DNA of 10,948 nt from Syntrophaceae bacterium (lineage in GTDB: Bacteria; Desulfobacterota; Syntrophorhabdia; Syntrophorhabdales; WCHB1-27): positions 1,470 to 12,417 of the forward strand of contig PLSJ01000124.1 of NCBI GenBank assembly GCA_003165115.1, given 5' to 3'. The position numbers and the translations under genes are program-made. Shown here piece after piece: positions 4,561 to 10,948 of this stretch. A model generated the notes under the pieces. It was not told where the DNA came from, did no database searches, and saw only the letters and a program-made list of their open reading frames with translations. The first letter of the stretch is position 1; each line of letters starts with the position of its first letter.

Positions 4561-7209
4561 ATGGAAGAGATTACCTGTACGGTTAACGGCGTACCTCGTC
4601 GGATTATTGTCGATCCAAATAAAAGCCTTTTAAAAGTCCTGAGGGAGGATCTCAGGTTAACGGGCGCAAAAGAGGGGTGTGGCTCCGGCCACTGCGGCAC
4701 GTGCGCGGTGCTTGTCGAGGGCAAGGTGGTGTACGGGTGTAAGTACCCCGTCTCCCGGGCGCGCAACAAACACGTCACCACGATCGAGGGAATCGGGACC
4801 CCCGACCATCCTCATCCGCTGCAGACCGCATTCGTCACCGCCGGCGCGATACAGTGTGGTTTCTGCACGCCGGGGATGATTATCCGGGCCAAGGCGCTGC
4901 TGGAGAAGAACCCCAATCCGACCCGCGAAAACATTGTCGATGCTATCCAGCCGCATCTCTGCCGCTGTACCGGTTACGTGAAGATCTTCGAAGCCATAGA
5001 AATAGCCGCCGCCTACATGCGGGGCGAGACGGATACGCTCCAGCCGAGGATGGAAGGCTCGCTTATCGGCCAGCCGGTCGCGCGGCGTGACGGCCTTGCA
5101 AAAGCCACCGGCACCACTCTCTTTGCCGATGATATTCCGGTCGAACCGTGCGGCCATATCAAGATAGTCAGGAGCCCCCATCATCACGCGAGAATAGTCA
5201 CCATCGACAAAAGCGAGGCACTCTCCGTTCCGGGCGTCTTCGCCGTCTTGACGGCGGATGACGTGAAAGGCACGAACCTTCTGAAACTGGCGGGAGACGA
5301 CCTGCCGGTTTTGTGCGCGCACAAAGTCCGCATGATCGGAGACCCGGTCGCGGCGGTGGTCGCGGCAAGCCCGGACATCGCCGCGGAGGCGGCGCAGAAG
5401 GTCCGCGTTGTCTACGAGGAGCTGCCGGCCGCACTTACGGTGAACGAGGCCTTGCGGGAGGGAGCGCCGCAGGTCCACGAAACGTTGCCGAATCTCTTTT
5501 TTCAGCGAAACATTGTGTCGGGCGATGTGGAAAAGGGCCTTCAGGATGCGGACGTCGTCGTCGAAGGGTTCTACTCGACGCAGACCATCGAGCATGGCTA
5601 CCTGGAGCCCGATTCGGGTATCGCGTATGTGCATGAGAACGGACAGCTCGTCGTGATGGCGGGCTCACAGAATATGTATCGCCACCGCCAGTCGATCGCC
5701 GATGCGGTGGGTATCCCGGTCGAACAGTTGCGCATCCAGCAATCCGTGACGGGAGGCGCCTTCGGTGGAAAACTGGACGTGAATGTCGGCGGCGTGCTCG
5801 CTGTCGCCGCGTTAGCAGTTCACAAGCCGGTAAAACTGGTCTTCGACCGTGCGGAGACCTTCGCGGCCACGAGTAAACGCCACCCGTTCTCGATCACGGG
5901 GAAAATCGGCGCGAAGAAGGATGGAACACTGATGGCAGCAGGGTTCGACGCGGTCGCGGACGCCGGCGCTTATAAGTCGTATTCGATCCCCGTCATGAGC
6001 AGGGGCAGTATCCATGCGAGCGGCCCCTACAGGTTTCCCCACGCGCATATACACGGCCAAGTGGTTTTTACGAACACGGCCTTCAAAGGCGCCATGCGCG
6101 GCTTCGGCTCGCCTCAGTACTGCTTCGCCGTCGAGTCGATGCTCGACGAGCTGGCCGTGAGACTGAAAATGGACCCCTTCGATCTCCGCGAGAAGAACGC
6201 ATTTAGGAGTGGAGACGTCACGATAACGGGCCATAAACTGGATGACGACATCGGCTTCGCGCGTTGTCTGGAGGAGATGCGCGGGCCATACGCGCGGGCC
6301 GTGGAAGAAGCAAAGCAGCACTCGACCGAAAAAGTCAAACGGGGCGTCGGGTTGGGCTGCGTTCATTTCGGCTCGGGCGTGCCGACGCCCGACAAGTCTG
6401 AGGCGTGGGCAGAGCTTCTTCCCAATGACACTCTTCAGTTATCGATAGGGTCGGCGGATATCGGCCAGGGGTCCGATACCATGTTCTGGCAAATTGCCGC
6501 GGAAACCATGGGCTATCCGCTGGAGCGGGTTTTCGTTTGTACCTGGGACACGGGACACGCGCCCGATGGACACATTTCTTCAGGCAGCCGGCAGACCTAC
6601 GTGTCGGGTCAGGCCGTGCGGAAAGCTGCCGCAGAGTTGAAAAAGCAGATGGAAGATAACGGCTGTGCCACGTACGCGGACCTCAAATCAAAAGGTCTGC
6701 CCACAATAGCCAAGGTGGTGCACCAGACAACCACCGAACCGATGGACCCCGTGGACGGCCACGGCGTGCCCTTTGAAACATATTCTTTCGGGGTCCAGAT
6801 GGCTGAGGTCGAAGTAGACGTGAAAACAGGCAAGGTCAGGGTGATCAGGATCACGGCGGCGCACGACGTTGGCCGTTCCATCAACACCCTGAATGTGGAA
6901 GGGCAAACGCAGGGTGGAATAATAATGGGATTGGGTTACGCCCTTACCGAGGACTACCGGTATCCCGAGACCGACAACTTCGTCAAATTCCGCATGCCGC
7001 GAGCCAAAGACATACCGGAAATAGAAATGATTTTTGTCGATTCTCCGCGAAAGAACGGACCTTTCGGCGCATGCGGGGTCGGGGAGATTACCCTGGTGGC
7101 CACGGCACCTGCTATTGCGAACGCCGTATATCACGCGTGCGGGGCACGGATCCACGACCTGCCCATCACGGCGCATAAGGTGAAGCAGGCCCTGGGCGCG
7201 AATTCATAA
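4561..7209 (+). CDS. Single-chain molybdenum hydroxylase / aldehyde oxidoreductase (xanthine oxidase family, MOP type, no FAD domain)
   Basis: 882 residues. The N-terminal plant-type [2Fe-2S] domain has C40, C45, C48, C60; the helical second [2Fe-2S] domain has C99, C102, C134, C136. The molybdopterin domains follow from about 165, with GGAFGGK (398-404), MRGFG (512-516), IGQGSD (634-639) and GVGE, whose E842 is the expected catalytic glutamate. Domain order, length and cysteine spacing closely follow Desulfovibrio gigas aldehyde oxidoreductase (907 residues), in which the iron-sulfur and Mo modules are fused and the FAD subunit is absent. The family hydroxylates aldehydes, N-heterocycles or aromatic thioesters with water as oxygen source; the substrate cannot be assigned. 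No Tat or Sec signal is seen, so it is probably cytoplasmic. With no FAD domain, electrons must leave by an external carrier such as flavodoxin or ferredoxin. No XdhC/MobA-type maturation gene lies in the window. It is followed 98 bases later by an SDR gene, consistent with one pathway. Confidence 0.92.
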   Translation: MEEITCTVNGVPRRIIVDPNKSLLKVLREDLRLTGAKEGCGSGHCGTCAVLVEGKVVYGCKYPVSRARNKHVTTIEGIGTPDHPHPLQTAFVTAGAIQCGFCTPGMIIRAKALLEKNPNPTRENIVDAIQPHLCRCTGYVKIFEAIEIAAAYMRGETDTLQPRMEGSLIGQPVARRDGLAKATGTTLFADDIPVEPCGHIKIVRSPHHHARIVTIDKSEALSVPGVFAVLTADDVKGTNLLKLAGDDLPVLCAHKVRMIGDPVAAVVAASPDIAAEAAQKVRVVYEELPAALTVNEALREGAPQVHETLPNLFFQRNIVSGDVEKGLQDADVVVEGFYSTQTIEHGYLEPDSGIAYVHENGQLVVMAGSQNMYRHRQSIADAVGIPVEQLRIQQSVTGGAFGGKLDVNVGGVLAVAALAVHKPVKLVFDRAETFAATSKRHPFSITGKIGAKKDGTLMAAGFDAVADAGAYKSYSIPVMSRGSIHASGPYRFPHAHIHGQVVFTNTAFKGAMRGFGSPQYCFAVESMLDELAVRLKMDPFDLREKNAFRSGDVTITGHKLDDDIGFARCLEEMRGPYARAVEEAKQHSTEKVKRGVGLGCVHFGSGVPTPDKSEAWAELLPNDTLQLSIGSADIGQGSDTMFWQIAAETMGYPLERVFVCTWDTGHAPDGHISSGSRQTYVSGQAVRKAAAELKKQMEDNGCATYADLKSKGLPTIAKVVHQTTTEPMDPVDGHGVPFETYSFGVQMAEVEVDVKTGKVRVIRITAAHDVGRSINTLNVEGQTQGGIIMGLGYALTEDYRYPETDNFVKFRMPRAKDIPEIEMIFVDSPRKNGPFGACGVGEITLVATAPAIANAVYHACGARIHDLPITAHKVKQALGANS

Positions 7210-7307
7210 GCATCCATAGCCTTGGGTGCGCTCATGGACGTTATGGCAAGGATCGCCCGGGTGCGCGTAGAACAAAACACCGGGAATAAAGAAAACCAGG
7301 AGGGAAT

Positions 7308-8063
7308 ATGAGGCTCGAAGGTAAGGTGGTCATCGTGACGGGAGCGGCGCGGGGCTTGGGGAGGGCATACGCGCTGCGACTTGCGAGAGAAGGCGCGAAA
7401 ATAGTAGTGGCTGACGTCTTGGACGGAAGCGAGACGGTGGAGGCAATAAAGAAAATCGACGGCGAGGCAATCGCAATCAAGACGGATGTGACCGGTGAGG
7501 AGAGCACGAGGGAGATGGCTGCGAAGAGCATCGAAGCCTTCGACCGCATCGATGTCCTCGTGAACAACGCCGCAATCTTTGCCACGATCGCAAAGAGGCC
7601 ATTCTGGGAGATCCCGGCCGAAGAGTGGGACGCGGTAATGGCGGTCAACCTGAAAGGGCCGTTCCTTTGCGCCAAGGCGGTCTATCCCCAGATGAAAGCG
7701 CAGGGCAAGGGGAAAATCATCAATGTGGCATCGGGGACGTACTTTAAGGGAGTACCCAACTTTCTGCACTACGTGGTGTCAAAAGGCGGCAATATCGCTA
7801 TCACCCGGTCCATGGCAAGAGAGGTGGGAGACGCCGGCATATGCGTCAACACGATCGCCCCGGGTTACACGGAGACGGATTATCTGCACGAGCATCCGCA
7901 GGACCCGCCTCAAGTCACAAAGATGATCATCGCCAGCCAGTGCATCAAAAGACCTTCGACACCCGACGACCTGACCGGCACCATCGTTTTTCTCGCGTCC
8001 GATGACAGTGACTTCATTAGCGGCCAGACGATTCTTGTCGACGGCGGGTCTGCGTTCAATTAG
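7308..8063 (+). CDS. Short-chain dehydrogenase/reductase (classical SDR)
   Basis: 251 residues, the usual length. It shows the Rossmann nucleotide motif TGAARGLG (11-18), D36 at the end of the second strand (favouring NAD(H) over NADP(H)), NNAA (86-89), N114, and the catalytic S142, Y155 and K159. The C-terminal ISGQTILVDGG segment is also typical. Family members interconvert an alcohol and a ketone or aldehyde; FabG, cyclic-alcohol and sugar dehydrogenases all share this pattern, so the substrate is open. AGGAGG stands just before the ATG. Neighbours suggest it oxidises an alcohol or reduces a carbonyl of the compound brought in by the TRAP transporter downstream, in sequence with the molybdoenzyme. 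The 98-base gap before it has no clear terminator or promoter; only an imperfect CCCGGGTG/CACCGGG repeat (about 7257-7283) is visible. Confidence 0.92.
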   Translation: MRLEGKVVIVTGAARGLGRAYALRLAREGAKIVVADVLDGSETVEAIKKIDGEAIAIKTDVTGEESTREMAAKSIEAFDRIDVLVNNAAIFATIAKRPFWEIPAEEWDAVMAVNLKGPFLCAKAVYPQMKAQGKGKIINVASGTYFKGVPNFLHYVVSKGGNIAITRSMAREVGDAGICVNTIAPGYTETDYLHEHPQDPPQVTKMIIASQCIKRPSTPDDLTGTIVFLASDDSDFISGQTILVDGGSAFN

Positions 8064-8122
8064 AAGGAACGGCCGGCAACTGTTGAACGGTGATAGGCCG
8101 GAAACCTCACAAGGGGATTGAT

Positions 8123-8605
8123 ATGGATACGATATACGCCATTTTGGTGAGAGTCAGCAAATGGCTCACCGTTATCGCCGCCGCCGCCCTGACGTTCATG
8201 ATGCTTTTGACGGTGGCCGATGTTTTTGGTCGTGCTTTCGGCCATGCCGTTTTGGGTACCTACGAGGTCGTCAGCACACTGCTTGGCATAGTGATCGGTT
8301 TTTGTCTTCCGAAGGTTACCCTGGACAGGGGGCACGTCGCCATGGAGTTCCTCCTCGATAAGATGTCCAAGAGGAGCAGGGCCATCATGAATGGAGCGAC
8401 GCGGCTGGTCTGCCTGGTCCTCTTCCTGCTCATCGCGTACAACCTCGTTTCCGTTGGCAAGGAATTCTACAAATCGGGAGAAGTGTCGCCCATACTCCAG
8501 ATACCGTTTTATCCCGTAGCCTGGGGAATCGCAATCAGCTGTTTTATCGAGTGTGCTGTCTTCTTTTTCGATATCGTAAAGATCGGGAGGGGCCAATATG
8601 AATGA
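8123..8605 (+). CDS. dctQ: TRAP transporter small membrane subunit (DctQ family)
   Basis: 160 residues with four membrane segments (about 14-34, 45-64, 92-112, 128-151), the DctQ layout. The TVADVFGRAFG stretch after helix 1, the YEVVSTLLGIVIGF helix and the VTLDRGHVAME loop are typical of the family. DctQ pairs with DctM in the inner membrane to form the sodium-driven translocator that takes substrate from the periplasmic binding protein. The ATG at 8123 has AAGGGG 6 bases upstream; an alternative start at 8090 (GTG) would add 11 polar residues without support. It lies 59 bases after the SDR gene and overlaps DctM by 8 bases. Confidence 0.9.
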   Translation: MDTIYAILVRVSKWLTVIAAAALTFMMLLTVADVFGRAFGHAVLGTYEVVSTLLGIVIGFCLPKVTLDRGHVAMEFLLDKMSKRSRAIMNGATRLVCLVLFLLIAYNLVSVGKEFYKSGEVSPILQIPFYPVAWGIAISCFIECAVFFFDIVKIGRGQYE

Positions 8606-9899
8606 GATCGCCATAGGAATGATCGGCCTCGCCGCACTGCTCGCACTCTTTGCCACGGGGATTGAAATAGGCTTCGGCATGGCAACCATCGGTTTTATCG
8701 GTTTTGCTGTCCTCAGGGACATCCCCTCTGCCATGAATCTTCTCGGCAGGGACTTTTATGAAGTCATCACAAATTACGGCTACACGGTCTTTCCGCTCTT
8801 CATCCTCATGGGCCAGATAGGCTTCCACGCCGGCATAGCGGGAAGGCTCTATAATGCCGCGCACAAATTTGTCGGCCATATCCCCGGCGGCCTGGCCATG
8901 GCGACCGTCGGAGGGGCGGTAGGTTTCAAGGCCATATGCGGATCGACCGCCGCGACCGCCGCGACATTTGCGAGCATCGCGATCCCCGAGATGGACCGCT
9001 ACGGCTACAGCAAGACCCTTTCGACCGGCATCGTTGCCACGGTAGGGGCCCTGGGATGCATCATACCGCCCAGCGTTACCATTATCGTCATAGGCTTCCT
9101 GACGGAACAATCCATAGGTCAGCTCTTTCTTGCCGGCATAATACCCGGAATAACCATGGCGATATTTTTCATTGGCGTTATTTACGGATGGGCCAAAATC
9201 GATCCGAGCGTCGCGCCCAGGGCAGCCCGCGCAACGTGGAATGAAAGGGTCCGCACGCTGCCCGATCTATTTTGGGTCCTGCTTGTGTTTTTCGTGGTCG
9301 TCGGCGGCATAATGGAGGGGTATTTCACGCCGACCGAGGCCGGCGCCGTCGGCACGTTCGCGGTGATCGTGCTGACCGCGGCAAAGCGGGACCTCACCTT
9401 CAGGAAATACGGGATAGCGATTACCGAGGCGCTCCGGACGGCAGGGATGTTCCTCATGATTCTCGTCGGTTCCGCGATCTTCGGTCACTTTATCGCCGTT
9501 TCCGGTATTCCGCAGAAGGCGGGGGACTGGATCGTCTCTTTGCCTCTCAACCGGTATATGATCATGATACTCATCTGCTTTGTCTACGAGCTGGGCGGCT
9601 CGTTCATCGACGACCTCGCCTTCACTATCCTCGCCACGCCGATCTTTTATCCGACGGTTCTCAAGCTGGGTTTCAATCCGCTCTGGTTCGGAATACTGAT
9701 CGCCGTCGTCATTACCATCGGTGTCGTTATTCCGCCCATAGCAGCGTGTGTCTTCGTGGTGAGAAACGTCACCAAGGTGCCGATAGGGCAGATATACAGG
9801 GGGGTCACGCCCTTCCTGTTATCTCTTGTGCTCGTCTGGGCGTTGCTGTTCATCTTTCCTGGAATGGCGACGTGGCTGCCCTCGGTATTTTACAAGTGA
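8598..9899 (+). CDS. dctM: TRAP transporter large membrane subunit (DctM family)
   Basis: 433 residues, nearly all hydrophobic, about 12 helices, the normal DctM size. Family hallmarks are CGSTAATAATFASIAIPEM (114-132), GALGCIIPPS (150-159), GYFTPTEAGAVG (241-252) and GVVIPPIAA (375-383); the two related halves form the two-domain elevator fold with re-entrant hairpins. It catalyses Na+-coupled uptake of carboxylates. The 8-base overlap with DctQ suggests translational coupling and equal synthesis of the two. The first hallmark is often read GSSVATAAT in relatives, so CGST is a mild variant. Confidence 0.93.
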   Translation: MNEIAIGMIGLAALLALFATGIEIGFGMATIGFIGFAVLRDIPSAMNLLGRDFYEVITNYGYTVFPLFILMGQIGFHAGIAGRLYNAAHKFVGHIPGGLAMATVGGAVGFKAICGSTAATAATFASIAIPEMDRYGYSKTLSTGIVATVGALGCIIPPSVTIIVIGFLTEQSIGQLFLAGIIPGITMAIFFIGVIYGWAKIDPSVAPRAARATWNERVRTLPDLFWVLLVFFVVVGGIMEGYFTPTEAGAVGTFAVIVLTAAKRDLTFRKYGIAITEALRTAGMFLMILVGSAIFGHFIAVSGIPQKAGDWIVSLPLNRYMIMILICFVYELGGSFIDDLAFTILATPIFYPTVLKLGFNPLWFGILIAVVITIGVVIPPIAACVFVVRNVTKVPIGQIYRGVTPFLLSLVLVWALLFIFPGMATWLPSVFYK

Positions 9900-9942
9900 T
9901 ATGCTTCGGGAAGAATGAGAACGGTACGCATGTCGATAAACG

Positions 9943-9951
9943 AAAGGAGGT
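9943..9951 (+). promoter_or_regulatory. Very strong ribosome binding site of the periplasmic binding protein
   Basis: AAAGGAGGT is fully complementary to the 16S rRNA tail and ends 7 bases before the ATG at 9959. It is the best site in the cassette, fitting the need for more binding protein than membrane subunits. Confidence 0.7.
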
Positions 9952-9958
9952 ACTAAGC

Positions 9959-10948
9959 ATGGGACGAAAGGCTCTGTTCTGCATCTGCTTCATTTCACTC
10001 GTTTTTGCGACTTATTCTCTCACGCACGCCGCGGAGGTCGTCAAACTCACCTTTTCCAACTTCTTCCCGGCTACGCACAAGAGCGCGACCGTATTCGACA
10101 ACTTCTGCAAGGACGTCAACAAGAGGTCCAACGGCAAGGTGGAGATCGCCTATTTTGTGGGGGGATCGCTCCTTTCGCCGACGAAGACGGCCGCGGGGAT
10201 AAGCACGGGCATCGCCGACATCGGCTTGTCGCATTGCTCCTATACGAGAGGACGCTTTCCGGTGATGGAGGCGATGGAATTGCCCCTCGGCTTCCCGAGT
10301 AGCTGGGTCGCCAGCCACGTCGCGAACGATTACTACAACAAGTTCAAGCCGAAGGAATGGGAAGACTATTATCCCCTCGTCTTCAGCACGGGTCCGTCGA
10401 ACGTCCTTTACACGCTCAATAAACCCGTCAAAACGCTTGAAGACCTTAAGGGCATGAAGATCAGGGCCACGGGCAGAATCTCGGACATAGTGAAGGCCCT
10501 CGGGGCCAGTCCGATACCGATGGACATCGGTGACGTGTACGAGGCTTTCAGGCGGGGAGTGCTCGACGGTGCCGTGGGCGGCCTGGACCAGATGGTGGGC
10601 TTCAAGTTCGGTGAAGTGCTCAAATATACGACCGAATCATGGAAGGTCGGCAGCGTCTATACTTTCTACGTGGTAATGAACAAGCACAAATGGGACAAGC
10701 TTCCGCCCGATGTAAGAAAGGCTTTCATGGAGGTATCGGACGAGTACAAGGAAAAGTGGGCGGTCGCGTGGAATGAGTCGGACATAGAAGGCAGGGACTT
10801 TCAGAAAAGCAAGGGCGGCCAGTTTATACCCCTATCTGATGAAGAAGCAGCCAAGTGGCGAAAAGTGACCCAGCCCGTCATAGCGACGTACAAGAAGGAC
10901 CTTGTCTCCAAGGGCTACAAGGAGAAGGAAGTCGACGGCTGGATAAGC
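9959..10948 (+). CDS. dctP: TRAP transporter periplasmic substrate-binding protein (DctP family), last few residues off the window
   Basis: 330 residues read before the edge; family members are about 320-345, so only a little is missing. A Sec signal peptide (positive MGRK, hydrophobic core 5-19) ends near THAA, with cleavage likely after A24 or A25. The mature part starts with the typical EVVKLTFSNFFP strand. GGSLLSP (68-74), the KGMKIR segment ending in R169 (the conserved arginine that clamps the ligand carboxylate) and MDIGDVYEAFRRGVLDGAVGG (188-208) mark the DctP fold. C93 and other cysteines do not form a lipobox. It captures an organic acid in the periplasm and hands it to DctQM. The 59-base gap after DctM holds no terminator, so it is probably the last visible gene of the same operon. 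The ligand class beyond 'carboxylate' is not readable. Confidence 0.93.
   Translation, partial: MGRKALFCICFISLVFATYSLTHAAEVVKLTFSNFFPATHKSATVFDNFCKDVNKRSNGKVEIAYFVGGSLLSPTKTAAGISTGIADIGLSHCSYTRGRFPVMEAMELPLGFPSSWVASHVANDYYNKFKPKEWEDYYPLVFSTGPSNVLYTLNKPVKTLEDLKGMKIRATGRISDIVKALGASPIPMDIGDVYEAFRRGVLDGAVGGLDQMVGFKFGEVLKYTTESWKVGSVYTFYVVMNKHKWDKLPPDVRKAFMEVSDEYKEKWAVAWNESDIEGRDFQKSKGGQFIPLSDEEAAKWRKVTQPVIATYKKDLVSKGYKEKEVDGWIS

Noticed and set aside
4657..5634. A 325-codon minus-strand open frame inside the molybdoenzyme gene
   Set aside because: Arginine/histidine/aspartate-rich antisense translation with no recognisable domain, produced by the high GC and codon bias of the strongly supported plus-strand gene.
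8060..8734. A 224-codon minus-strand frame across the SDR end, DctQ and the start of DctM
   Set aside because: It is antisense to two well-supported membrane-protein genes and shows no family pattern.

Overview
The window looks like a GC-rich, strictly anaerobic proteobacterium-like genome, most plausibly a Desulfobacterota/'Deltaproteobacteria' relative (syntroph or sulfate-reducer type). This is inference from content: a MOP-type single-chain molybdenum aldehyde oxidoreductase without a FAD domain, a TRAP carboxylate transporter, a probable sigma-54 promoter and a response regulator with no DNA-binding domain. No RNA gene, CRISPR array or insertion sequence was seen.

Left part (1-1715, minus strand) is a signalling block. 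A truncated receiver protein (1-822) is joined to an Lrp/AsnC-type ligand-binding (RAM) domain, and a second RAM domain starts at the window edge. A good sigma-54-type promoter lies just upstream (870-885). Before it comes a stand-alone DisA_N / diadenylate-cyclase-like protein (1122-1715) whose usual RHR motif reads RHV.

Middle part (1922-3533, minus strand) is an accessory patch. A markedly AT-rich membrane acyltransferase (1922-3091) starts at a GTG that overlaps the stop of a previously uncalled 56-residue ORF (3088-3258). Upstream is what looks like a decayed scrap of an ABC peptide-transporter binding protein (3338-3533).

Right part (3566-10948, plus strand) is a catabolic cassette. 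A near-consensus sigma-70 promoter and a GntR-type palindrome precede a FadR/FCD-type GntR regulator (3662-4486). Then follow a fused [2Fe-2S]/molybdopterin oxidoreductase (4561-7209), an SDR dehydrogenase (7308-8063) and a complete TRAP transporter in the order DctQ (8123-8605), DctM (8598-9899), DctP (9959 to the edge, nearly complete). The simplest reading is that the TRAP system imports a carboxylated (possibly aromatic or hydroxylated) compound, the SDR interconverts an alcohol and carbonyl group, the molybdoenzyme hydroxylates a ring or oxidises an aldehyde, and the GntR protein senses a pathway metabolite. The substrate cannot be read from the sequence.
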